This document shows positions 7,541 to 16,900 of a stretch of 64,000 nt of DNA, piece by piece; position 1 is the first letter of the stretch; every line of letters starts with the position of its first letter. A model generated the notes under the pieces. It was not told where the DNA came from. It was given only the letters and a program-made list of their open reading frames with translations, and did not search any database. Source of the stretch: CAKOTZ01 sp964489885 (lineage in GTDB: Bacteria; Bacillota; Clostridia; TANB77; CAG-508); the NCBI GenBank assembly GCA_964489885.1, contig CAZAZX010000005.1, positions 1 to 64,000 on the forward strand. Direction: 5' to 3'. The position numbers and the translations under genes are program-made.

Positions 7541-9355
7541 TTATTCTACTTCAAATTGGCTATTGTAAATTTTTTCATAAAACCCACCTTTTGCTAGTAA
7601 TTCTTCATGCGTGCCTTGTTCTACGATATCTCCATTATTCATAACTAATATACAATCTGCATCTTGAATTGTTGATAATCTATGTGCAATAACAAAACTC
7701 GTTCTTCCATTCATCAAAGAATCCATAGCTTTTTGTATCAATATTTCTGTTCTAGTATCAACAGATGAAGTTGCTTCATCCAAAATTATTATCTTTGGAT
7801 TTGCTAAAAATACCCTTGCAATTGTTATCAATTGTTTTTGTCCTTGAGAAATATTGTCAGAATCTTCATTCAATATCATATTATAACCATCTGGTAAAGT
7901 TTTAATAAAATGATGTACTTGTGCATTTTTAGCTGCATTTATAACTTCTTCATCTGTAGCATCTAATTTGCCATACCTTATATTTTCCATAACAGTTCCA
8001 CTAAAAGTCCATGTATCTTGTAAAACCATTCCAAAATTTGATCTTAAATCATCTCTTGAAAATTTATTTATATTTGTTCCATCCAATAGTATTTCTCCAG
8101 AATTAATATCATAATATCTCATTAATAATTTAACTATTGTTGTTTTTCCTGCACCTGTAGGACCTACTATAGCTACCTTTTCTCCTTTTTCTATATTAGC
8201 TGAAAAGTCATTTATAATAGTTTTTTCTTCTGTATATCCAAAATTAACATTCTTAAATATAATATTTCCTTTAATATTTTCTATTGAAGCAGGACTTTCT
8301 GGATCTTTACTTAGTTCTTCTTCCTCCAAAAATTCAAAAACTCTTTCTGATGCAGCCATAGTTTGTTGTATTACATAAGAAATATTTGCTATTTGAGTTA
8401 CTTGTTGGGTAAATCTTCTCATATATTGAATAAATGATTGAATATTACCTACTGTAATAGCTCCAATAGCTGCATAATATCCTCCTAGAATACAAATTGC
8501 AACATATCCAATATTGCTTACAGCTCTCATAATAGGTCTTATTATTCCAGATAGAAATTGAGACTTCCATGCAGCATCGTATAATTTATCATTATATTCA
8601 TTTGCCTTCTTTATAGATTCTTTCTGTCCATTAAATGCTCTAACTATATTATGGTTTGAATATACCTCTTCTATGTATCCATTTAAATTTCCTAAATAAT
8701 CCTGCTGATTTTTATAGTATACTTGTGATTTTTTTGCAATTTTCATAATTAATAATAAAGAGATTGGTACAATTAAAAATGTTACAAGTGCCATTTGCCA
8801 ACTTATTAAAATCATCATTAATGCAATCCCAAATATTAATATTAATGCACTTACAACATCTGAGATAATCATGTCAAGATTTTGTGCAATTACGTCAACA
8901 TCATTTGTGATATATGATAAAACTTCACCTTGCGTTTTTTTGTCAAAATATTTTAGTGGCAATTTATTTATTTTTTCTGATATTTGTTTTCTTAACTTAA
9001 ATGTAACTTTTAGTGTTACTTCATTTAATAAAAATCCCTCAGCATACCAAAAAATAGCACTTGCTCCATACACTCCAATTAAGATAAATACCACTTTTTT
9101 AATTGCTTCAAAATCCATACCAAGCCCATTATCTGCAATAATGTTTATTACACCTTCATAAATTATTGTAGTTCCATCTCCAAGATATTTTGGTCCTAAA
9201 ACAGAAAATACGCTTGATGCAATAGAACAAATTATTCCAAATATCAATAAGACTTTATATTTTCCAATATATTTAAGTAATTTTTTAAATGTCCCCTTAA
9301 AATTTTTCACTTTCATAGTTGGATCTTCGTTTTTTGAAGAGTTTTTATTTCCCAT
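7541..9355 (-). CDS. ABC exporter subunit, permease-ATPase fusion (604 residues)
   Basis: A half-transporter with six membrane segments (residues about 35-330) and a C-terminal ATPase: Walker A GPTGAGKTT, Q-loop VLQDTW, signature ISQGQ, Walker B IIILDEAT with the catalytic Glu, and H-loop AHRLST. It pairs with the 733-residue subunit encoded immediately upstream. The two genes share a TAATG stop/start overlap, implying translational coupling and a heterodimer. Such exporters commonly move peptides, lipids or drugs outwards. The substrate is not evident. Confidence 0.88.
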   Translation of the reverse strand: MGNKNSSKNEDPTMKVKNFKGTFKKLLKYIGKYKVLLIFGIICSIASSVFSVLGPKYLGDGTTIIYEGVINIIADNGLGMDFEAIKKVVFILIGVYGASAIFWYAEGFLLNEVTLKVTFKLRKQISEKINKLPLKYFDKKTQGEVLSYITNDVDVIAQNLDMIISDVVSALILIFGIALMMILISWQMALVTFLIVPISLLLIMKIAKKSQVYYKNQQDYLGNLNGYIEEVYSNHNIVRAFNGQKESIKKANEYNDKLYDAAWKSQFLSGIIRPIMRAVSNIGYVAICILGGYYAAIGAITVGNIQSFIQYMRRFTQQVTQIANISYVIQQTMAASERVFEFLEEEELSKDPESPASIENIKGNIIFKNVNFGYTEEKTIINDFSANIEKGEKVAIVGPTGAGKTTIVKLLMRYYDINSGEILLDGTNINKFSRDDLRSNFGMVLQDTWTFSGTVMENIRYGKLDATDEEVINAAKNAQVHHFIKTLPDGYNMILNEDSDNISQGQKQLITIARVFLANPKIIILDEATSSVDTRTEILIQKAMDSLMNGRTSFVIAHRLSTIQDADCILVMNNGDIVEQGTHEELLAKGGFYEKIYNSQFEVE

Positions 9356-11556
9356 TATAACTCCTCCTTTTTTAACTGTGATGAGGCAATTTCATAGTAT
9401 GTAGGACAAGTCTTTAGTAATTCCTTATGTGTGCCTTTACCAACAATTTTTCCATTATCCATTACTATAATTTGTTCTGCATTCATAATACTACTAATAC
9501 GCTGGGCAATAATTAATACAGTACTGTTTTTATTGTATTCCTTTAAAGCCTTTCTAAGCATACTATCTGTTTTCATATCTAAAGCTGAAAAACTATCATC
9601 AAAAATATATATTGGTGCCTCTTTTACTAAAGCACGAGCTATTGCCAATCTCTGTTTTTGACCACCAGATACGTTTTTGCCACTTTGTGAAATTTGGCTT
9701 TTATACCCTTCTTCTTTTTGTTCAATAAATTCAGATGCCTGAGCTACTTCTACAGTTTTCTCCATTAACTCGTCTGATGCATCTGGATTTCCATATTTCA
9801 AATTTGACTCTATAGTTCCTGTTAACAAACTAGCGGTTTGAGGAATATATCCAATTTGTTCATATAAATCAAATGTTCTTACTTCTTTTACATTAACTCC
9901 GTTTACAAGAACTTCCCCTTCTGTAACATCATAAAAACGAGGAACTAATTTTATTAATGTAGATTTACCAGAACCTGTTGAGCCAATAAAAGCTGTTGTT
10001 TCACCAGGTTTTGCAACGAAACTAACATTTTCTATCACATTTTCTTCTGCATCTGGGTATTTAAAACTAACATTTTTAAATTCAACATAACCCATTTTTT
10101 CTTTATTAAATTCTTTTGGTTCAATTGGCTCCTTTATACTTACCTCTGTTTCTAAAACTTCCGCGATACGTTTTGCTGAAACAGCTGCCCTTGGATACAT
10201 AATAAACATTGATGAGAACATTAAAAATGCCATAATAACCTGCATTGAATATTGAATAAATGCCATCATATCTCCAACCATTAAATCTGAGCTCGCTATT
10301 TGTTTTGCTCCAATCCAAACAATCATTATTGTTATTCCATTCATTACTAAAGTCATTGCAGGCATAAGTCCAATCCATATACGATTTAAAAATTTATAAG
10401 TATCATTTATATCTTGATTAACAGCTTCAAATCTTTTTTCCTCATGTTTTTGGTTCCTAAAAGCTCTTGTAACCATAGTTCCACTTATAATTTCTCTTGA
10501 AATTAGATTGATTTTATCAGTTAATTTTTGCAATATTTTAATTTTAGGTAATACCAACACATATACAATTATCATCAATATAAATATAACTAAACAGCCT
10601 AATCCTAAAATCCAACTCATATTACTATTAGTTTGTAAAATCATTATAATTGCACCAATTCCCATTATTGGAGCATAAGCAACAACTTGTAATAAACTAA
10701 ATATTAGATTTTGAGTTTGACTAATATCATTTGTTGTCCTTGTAATTAATGATGATGTTTTTAGTTTATCATATTCTTGATCAGAAAATTGAACTACTTT
10801 TGCAAATACATCTTTTGTTAAATTTCTAGCAAATCTCTTTGAAATAAGAGTTGATATCAATGTAATAATAATTGATAATGCTACAATTAAAATTGTAATT
10901 CCAAGCATTTGTACACCAGTTTTTAAAATGTATGTATTCTGAATTGACCCAATATCTATTCCAATTTCTTTATAATACAATTTTGTAAAAGCTATACCTA
11001 TTTGATTTAGAGTTTCATCATCTGTTAATAATGCATCTTCTCTATTTTTATTAATAGTCTCTGAACTTATATTTGCAATTGATGGTAAAACGTTATAAAT
11101 TTCTTCTAAGCTATTACTAGATTCTACATTAAATCCTTCTAAATTTGAACTCTGTGAATTCAAAATATTTAAGGCTGTTCTCGATGCCACAGAAAATGCT
11201 TTATTTAGTTTTTTTAGTTCATCCTGTGTAATATTTCTATTTAACAAGTAAACGTCTTTATTTGTGCTTTTATATTCCTCTAAATAGCTATTATCTGCAT
11301 TTTCCATTTTGATATAGTTATCTTTAACCATTTTTCTTTCTTCATCACTCATAAAAGTTGTGATAAAACTAAGTCCATTCGAGCTTATTGCATTAGGTGC
11401 TGCATTTTCAATTCCACTTGATTGAATTCCAACATTTACAATTTGTGACATAAGGTTTGGTAATTTTAAATCGCAAATTGCCTGTACAAATAATAAGCAT
11501 AAAGTTATTATTGTTGCAAATACAAATGGCTTTAAATATTTTCTCAATTTAAACAT
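9355..11556 (-). CDS. ABC exporter subunit with extracellular insertion (733 residues)
   Basis: Partner half-transporter. Walker A is GSTGSGKST, the signature is VSGGQ, but Walker B reads IYIFDDS with Asp in place of the catalytic Glu, so this subunit probably forms the degenerate ATP site of a heterodimer. It is about 130 residues longer than usual. The extra length (about residues 45-205) is a hydrophilic, helix-rich insertion between membrane segments 1 and 2 that should lie outside the cell. Similar insertions occur in other clostridial exporters. First gene of a two-gene operon. Confidence 0.88.
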   Translation of the reverse strand: MFKLRKYLKPFVFATIITLCLLFVQAICDLKLPNLMSQIVNVGIQSSGIENAAPNAISSNGLSFITTFMSDEERKMVKDNYIKMENADNSYLEEYKSTNKDVYLLNRNITQDELKKLNKAFSVASRTALNILNSQSSNLEGFNVESSNSLEEIYNVLPSIANISSETINKNREDALLTDDETLNQIGIAFTKLYYKEIGIDIGSIQNTYILKTGVQMLGITILIVALSIIITLISTLISKRFARNLTKDVFAKVVQFSDQEYDKLKTSSLITRTTNDISQTQNLIFSLLQVVAYAPIMGIGAIIMILQTNSNMSWILGLGCLVIFILMIIVYVLVLPKIKILQKLTDKINLISREIISGTMVTRAFRNQKHEEKRFEAVNQDINDTYKFLNRIWIGLMPAMTLVMNGITIMIVWIGAKQIASSDLMVGDMMAFIQYSMQVIMAFLMFSSMFIMYPRAAVSAKRIAEVLETEVSIKEPIEPKEFNKEKMGYVEFKNVSFKYPDAEENVIENVSFVAKPGETTAFIGSTGSGKSTLIKLVPRFYDVTEGEVLVNGVNVKEVRTFDLYEQIGYIPQTASLLTGTIESNLKYGNPDASDELMEKTVEVAQASEFIEQKEEGYKSQISQSGKNVSGGQKQRLAIARALVKEAPIYIFDDSFSALDMKTDSMLRKALKEYNKNSTVLIIAQRISSIMNAEQIIVMDNGKIVGKGTHKELLKTCPTYYEIASSQLKKEEL

Positions 11557-11641
11557 TGAAATTTTCTCTCCTATTAAAATAATCGCTAAATATTATACAC
11601 TAAAATTCCTTTTTGCACAAGGATTATATTGTGGCAAAAGA

Positions 11642-11665
11642 AAACTTGGCTGGTTAAAGCCAAGC
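11642..11665 (-). terminator. Terminator of the M23 peptidase gene
   Basis: On the minus strand, stem CTTGGCT with AGCCAAG and a TTAACC loop, followed by TTTTCTTTT. Confidence 0.75.
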
Positions 11666-11671
11666 TTTCTT

Positions 11672-12661
11672 CTATTTTTTGTATACGTATTTTTGTGGAT
11701 TTAAAGGTACTCCGTCTTTTCTAATTTCTAAGTGTAAATGGTTTCCTGTTGAATTGCCTGTTGATCCAACTGCTGCTATTGTCGTTGTTTCATCAACTTC
11801 TTGACCTACTTTAACATAAATTGAACTACAGTGACCATAATAAGATTCTATACCATTTCCATGCGAAATTATAACTAGATTTCCATAAGAGCCATGTTTT
11901 CCAGCATAAGTTACTGTTCCTGCAGAAATTGGTTTGATTGGTGTGCCATACGAACAAGCAATATCCAAACCAGTGTGAACACTTGATCTTATAGAACTTC
12001 TTTCGCCAAAACGAGATGTTAACATTCCTATTGAAAGAGGCCTTGTAAAATATACGCCGTCTAACTCGGATTCTGAATTTGCAATTTTTTCAGCAATTTT
12101 TTCTTCTTCTATTTTAGTAGATATTACTCCTCCAATATTTGCCATTGCGACCTCAGATTCGACAAAATTGCTATTTGGATTTTCTACTGTGTATTTTTCT
12201 TCTATTGTTAAATCCAACTCTAAATCTTGATTATATTCTTCTTTTATTTTATTTACAACTTCTTCTGCTTCTTCCATTGTTTTTACTGTCTCTTTTGTTT
12301 CTCCATCTAGTTTGATAGCATAACTATGGTATGTTATTACGCTTTGTTCTTCAACTGCTAGGAGTACTTCTTCTTCGTTTGTTGTTATTGATTTATCAAC
12401 AAACATAAATGTGTATGATGGTTCATTATTTAAGTCAACAAATGCTATATTGCCATCTCTATTATTTGTATACTCTTCAATTGTTTTCTCAATTGATTCT
12501 TTATCTTTTATTAATCCAATTTTTTCTCCAGCCAATTCAACTTGAAAAACTGGCTTGTATTTTATTAATAGTATAGTTGCTACTAATATGCAAGCAAATA
12601 TTAATATTTTAACGGCTTTGCATAACTCTTTTGTGTAATACTTAATTTGCCTTCTTAAAAT
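11672..12661 (-). CDS. Membrane-anchored M23 (LytM-type) endopeptidase, probable ATT start
   Basis: A zinc endopeptidase acting on peptidoglycan cross-links. The C-terminal M23 domain is complete: HTGLD (HxxxD), YYGH and HLHLE (HxH). The open frame continues upstream of any ATG, GTG or well-placed TTG and encodes a basic start, a 16-residue membrane segment (VKILIFACILVATILLI) and KYKPVFQVE joining smoothly to the domain at LAGEKIG. The only ribosome-binding sequence, AAAGGAGAG, points to a start near 12661, where the in-frame codon is ATT. This would give about 329 residues. A GTG closer to the ribosome-binding site is in another frame and stops after ten codons. The middle region (about 60-200) is a LytM-associated helical/G5-like segment. 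Confidence 0.75.
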   Translation of the reverse strand: MLRRQIKYYTKELCKAVKILIFACILVATILLIKYKPVFQVELAGEKIGLIKDKESIEKTIEEYTNNRDGNIAFVDLNNEPSYTFMFVDKSITTNEEEVLLAVEEQSVITYHSYAIKLDGETKETVKTMEEAEEVVNKIKEEYNQDLELDLTIEEKYTVENPNSNFVESEVAMANIGGVISTKIEEEKIAEKIANSESELDGVYFTRPLSIGMLTSRFGERSSIRSSVHTGLDIACSYGTPIKPISAGTVTYAGKHGSYGNLVIISHGNGIESYYGHCSSIYVKVGQEVDETTTIAAVGSTGNSTGNHLHLEIRKDGVPLNPQKYVYKK

Positions 12662-13131
12662 AAAATTTCACTCTCCTTTATGTTGTCAAGCATTATGTTA
12701 CCTTTGCTTGAGCGACGTTTATTATTATACTATGTATATTTTCCTTTTTCAAACAATATATACATTATTTAAACTAAATTGGAAATTTATTTTTTGCTTA
12801 TATTCCCTAAATATCGTATTTTATTATTAAATCACAGTTTTACTCTTTTATTCTCTTTTTTACTTGTTTTTTCTCATTTGCTTTTTTTGAAAAAGGCTAT
12901 CAAATAAAGAAAAATTTAAAATATATTTGTTCTGCGCGGCTATTCTATCTTTTGCATAATTTATTTCCGCCTGCTCGTCGTGTATATATATTTTAAATTT
13001 TTTTCGCGGAGGCAAAAGAAAAATTTAAAATATATATACACTGCGCGGCTCCTCTACACTTCTTATATATTACAATTTTAGTATTTTATTAAATATTAAT
13101 GCATATTAATTTATTAAAGGAGTTGATTATT
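12662..13131. other. Gene-free stretch with a large palindrome
   Basis: No coding frame is supported here. Apart from the ribosome-binding region of the M23 gene (12669-12680), the notable content is the repeat structure at 12908-13049. The last part carries the AAAGGAG ribosome-binding site of the next gene. Confidence 0.6.
12908..13049. repeat. Palindrome with an additional direct copy of one arm
   Basis: A perfect 23-bp inverted repeat (12980-13002 and 13019-13041; arms begin GTGTATATATATTTTAAA) surrounds a 16-base loop containing CGCGGAGG. The right arm together with the following TGCGCGGCT recurs about 109 bases upstream as a direct copy (12908-12940), giving three related arms. The GC-rich CTGCGCGGCT block stands out in otherwise AT-rich DNA. 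Possible remnant of a small mobile palindromic element, or a structured RNA. Confidence 0.7.
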
Positions 13132-13386
13132 TTGGAAAAACATTCTGATTATGGAAACTTTCCTCCATATAATGATTTAAATTATGAGCCTAGAATAAAT
13201 GATGCATTTAATAGAGATCCTATTTTTAATCCCATTTCTCAGTATGAACAGGCATATATGTACTATAAATATTTAAATTCTCAAATGGAATATAAAATAC
13301 GATGTAAAGAATATGAAAAAATGTGTAAATCAGATAATAAAATGGATAAGAGAATTGTTGAAGAACAAATAAGAAAAAATCTTTGA
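13132..13386 (+). CDS. Small hypothetical protein (84 residues), TTG start
   Basis: Not recognised. The TTG at 13132 is chosen because AAAGGAG ends ten bases before it. The upstream ATG at 13099 lacks a ribosome-binding site. The product is hydrophilic, rich in Asn, Tyr and Asp in its first half (HSDYGNFPPYNDLNYEPR) and basic and helical in its second half. The Tyr/Asn-rich composition recalls small spore-coat proteins, but this is only an impression. Its last seven codons form one arm of a 21-bp perfect inverted repeat. Confidence 0.6.
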   Translation: MEKHSDYGNFPPYNDLNYEPRINDAFNRDPIFNPISQYEQAYMYYKYLNSQMEYKIRCKEYEKMCKSDNKMDKRIVEEQIRKNL

Positions 13387-13405
13387 TTTTTTCTTATTTG
13401 TTCTT
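13361..13405 (+). terminator. Perfect 21-bp inverted repeat overlapping the end of the gene
   Basis: The left arm (13361-13381) lies inside the coding sequence and the right arm (13385-13405) starts in the stop codon, with a three-base loop. It is followed by GATTTTAATTTTAT. It is A/T-rich, so it may be a terminator, an mRNA 3' stabiliser or both. Confidence 0.6.
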
Positions 13406-13434
13406 GATTTTAATTTTATATTAAGCAATGAAAA

Positions 13435-13461
13435 AGCCCAGCATTTAGTTTTTGCTGGGCT
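13435..13461 (-). terminator. Terminator of the 100-residue gene
   Basis: On the minus strand, stem AGCCCAGCA with TGCTGGGCT followed by TTTTTCATTG. Confidence 0.85.
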
Positions 13462-13486
13462 AAATCAGGGATTTTAGCAGGAACGT

Positions 13487-13789
13487 TTAAACAAGATGCA
13501 ACGTTGGTTTTCCTCCATTGCACAGATTTTTTACGTCGATTGGCTTGGCGTGCTGCTTTTTCTCTTTGAGCAAATTCAGAGAAACACTATATCCCTCTTT
13601 CTTTGCCATCGAGAGAAGCTGATTTCTCATCTTCTTGTAGACTGCATCTTCTTTTGTTTTGATCACAACACAGTCATTGTTGCAATCAAACAGTGCTGTC
13701 TGGACTGCATCTAGCCGATTTACCTTCATAAGGTAAGAGCTTAATGTAGATTTCTTTTCAGTGTTCCTGATTAACTCGCAAATTAACAT
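13487..13789 (-). CDS. Small hypothetical protein (100 residues), unusual composition
   Basis: Not recognised. A mixed, mildly basic 100-residue protein with no membrane segment (MLICELIRNTEKKSTL... ending CNGGKPTLHLV). It has a perfect consensus promoter, an AAGGGGG ribosome-binding site and its own terminator. G+C and codon choice (GAC, ATC, CTG, AAG) differ from all neighbours except the 60-residue gene at 2464. It contains the only in-frame CGG in the window (13715-13717, Asn-Arg-Leu) that is not at a frame break: skipping the C there would hit TAG one codon later. Inverted repeats of 12 bases (13461-13472 and 13813-13824) and 7 bases (13479-13485 and 13832-13838) flank it. Likely acquired DNA. 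Confidence 0.65.
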   Translation of the reverse strand: MLICELIRNTEKKSTLSSYLMKVNRLDAVQTALFDCNNDCVVIKTKEDAVYKKMRNQLLSMAKKEGYSVSLNLLKEKKQHAKPIDVKNLCNGGKPTLHLV

Positions 13790-13844
13790 TTAAAGCATTT
13801 CCCCCTTGTTACATCCCTGATTTACATAAAGCGTTCCTATTAAT

Positions 13845-13873
13845 ATTATAACTCTAATAGCTTTTGCTGTCAA
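13845..13873 (-). promoter_or_regulatory. Consensus sigma-A promoter of the 100-residue gene
   Basis: On the minus strand TTGACA (13868-13873) and TATAAT (13845-13850) are both perfect, with a 17-base spacer. Confidence 0.85.
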
Positions 13874-13946
13874 ATATTTTGTGAAATATTTCCATTTGTA
13901 GAAAATTTAGAATAAAAACTCAATCCACTTTGTTGCTTCGCAATAA

Positions 13947-13980
13947 AAAAGTAAGAAACTATTTCTAGTTTCTTACTTTT
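13947..13980. terminator. Terminator of surface gene A1
   Basis: Perfect 14-bp stem, AAAAGTAAGAAACT with AGTTTCTTACTTTT, lying four bases beyond the A1 stop codon. T-rich on both sides. Confidence 0.85.
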
Positions 13981-13984
13981 TTAA

Positions 13985-16900
13985 TTATTTTTTTATAGTT
14001 TTTCTTCTAACAAAGTATACTGTTCCTCCAATTAGTACTAATATAGCTGAAACTACTAATAAATATGTTTGAGATTTATTAGCACCTGTTGGTGGAGCTA
14101 TAATAACTGTTTCTGTATAGTCAGAATCTGATTCTGCTGGTTTTTCATCTGGACTTTGATTTCCTGGAATATTTCCCTTTCTACCAACTAGGTTTGTAAA
14201 TTGAACTAATTCTGCCATATTATCATAAGCTAAATCATCTTTATCATCTGCTGAAGAAATAGTTTTTGTTAATGTTAATTCAACTTTGTCGCTACATTGA
14301 TTTTTATTTACAATTTCAGGTACTAATTGTACTGTGCTCAATTTTTCATTTACAATTATTTGACTAACTGGAACTGGAACTAATTCACCATTTTGTGTTG
14401 TTTTTCTTTCAAATTTGACTGATTTACTTAAATATCCATTTGCTACCATATTGTCTTTATTTCCTAATTCCGTTTTTTCAATTAATTTCCAATCTGGATT
14501 GTCTTCTGCCTTAAATACTAAGCTGTTATCAACATAGTCTATTATTTTATCATATGATGTTGTTACAATTCTATCATTAGAAACTTTTCCTGTATAATAT
14601 GTTTCTCCAACACCATCTTCACCTATTGAATCAACTTCTCCAGTATTCTTAACTGTTATAACATAATCAATTTGAATTTTAGCACCTTGCATTACTTCTT
14701 CATCCATGTAGATATTAACTTTACCTTGTGAGTTTTCTGAATTTTTTACCCAGTTAACATTTTTAATTAATCCTTGTTCCTTATTTATAAGAACATCTCC
14801 GTTTGATGCTGTAACTATAATGTTCTTTATTTCTTTGCTAAGTTCCATATTATTTACTGGTCTTTGTTCTACACCAAAATCTATATTTGGTATATCATAA
14901 TTAAATGTTTCGAAGCCACTTGCTTCAGTTTTATCTTTTTCAACTTCCACTTTGATTTTTGCTGTATCTGCATACATCCATGTATTGTCTTTTAGTTGTT
15001 GTAATAAATCATTTTTATTTTCGAAATCTCTTTCTGTTGAGTATAAAACTTCTGCAATACTGTTTTTCATTACTTTTGAGTAATTAATTACATCTAATCT
15101 TCTTCCTTTATTATCCTTCGCATCAGACATTCTAGTTGAATTTAACTTTTCATCAGATAAATCATACCATTCCTTATCTAAGTTATTACCTTGTTGATAT
15201 GCAGTTGATTTATAATCTTGACCATTATATGAAACTCCATTATTGTTTTCTGGTAATATAGTCTTTTCAGTATCGCCATATTTAAATCTTACAATGTAGT
15301 TACCTGGTATATAATTCTTGAATAAATATTCTCCTGGTTTTGCTTCAACAGTTCCTTCTTCTACATTTCCTCTTGTGCCACTCATTACAGCACCTTGATT
15401 ATTTACATATTCATATTTGCCTTCACTAGAACTCATTTCTTGCCAAATATATTCGAATTGCTTTTTGTTTCCATTTTCGTCGACACCATCAACTAATTCG
15501 ATTAATTGAACTGTAACTCCATTTACCCTATTTTCTTTATCATCCATTAATCCGTTACCAACTTTTTGTCCAGTTGATAATGTCTCGCTTCTCTTGTCTT
15601 CCCAAACTGTACCGTTTAAGTTTCTTTCCATTCCTTTTTCAATATGAATACTAATTGTTGGTGCAGAATCTGAATCATCTTCCTTAGTTTTCTCATCATA
15701 AGGATTTAGGTTTCCTGGAGCAGAATCCATATCTACTTGACCATATACTTGTTGTTTACTTGTTGCACCATTTTCAAGTACTGTAAAGCTGTTTATTTCT
15801 ACAAAGTTATTCTTATTTGCGAGGTCTGGGTTACTTAATGTTCCTATCATTAAATCTCTGTTTCCATCTTTTGTCTTATCAACTTCAAATGTAACATATA
15901 TGTACATATCTTCATTTGGTTGTAAAATTACATTTTCTAAATCTGTTGTATACATTGAATCGTATTTATCATATAGGTTTTCATTTCCGTATTTTTCTGT
16001 TGATTTCCATGTAATATTACCAGTTTTTCCAGTGCTTGTTATGTAATGAGATTGTTGTGCAACAACCTTATTTTCTTCCTGTCCATTAGCATTTTGTATT
16101 GGTATTATTACATCTGAATTTATAACATTGTATGTTGAATCATAATAATCTACTAATTCATTAATTGTTCCTGATGGAAGTCCTGATTGATTTCTAACTG
16201 TCATAAAGTAGGTTACAAATATTTTTAATTCATCATCTAGAGTTTTAGTAGAGGTTATTCCTTTTAATTCATCACTAGAAACATTTTTTGTATTTTCTTT
16301 ATAGTCATCAATTCTATAGTTATAATCAGAAGTATAAATTGATCTATTATAGAAAATATTTTCTTGTTTCTTAACTTTGATATTGAAAACATCTTCTCCA
16401 CTTTCCAACTTATCTTTCTTAGTTGCATATTTATAATCTAATTGCTTTTTGTTAATTGTAACTGTAGCAGAACTTACATCTTTCATTACTGCAAAATCAG
16501 CTGTTTGTCTTTTCTTCAATCCTAAGTTTACATATAACATATAAGGATAATTTGCTTCATACATTTTATTATCTATTTTTTTATCATTTACATCATTTAC
16601 ATATCTTTCTTTAAATGGATATTTAATGCCTTGGCTAGATGTTTTAACTGCAAATTCAAATTCAGGTTTCGTATATCCTTTGTCATCAGCTGTTAATAAT
16701 TTTGATACTCCATCTTTATTTGCATATTCTAAGTTTACTGTTACATTACCATTGACATCTCTTGCAAGACCATAAGTTTTTCCTTCTGTTGATGCCTTAC
16801 TGCTATCTCCTGTGATTTCATAGAACTTAGCATTAAAGTTTGTTCTATCTTCAGCAACTTCTTCTGCTTTTGAGTTTATTCTATATTTATCATCATTTGG

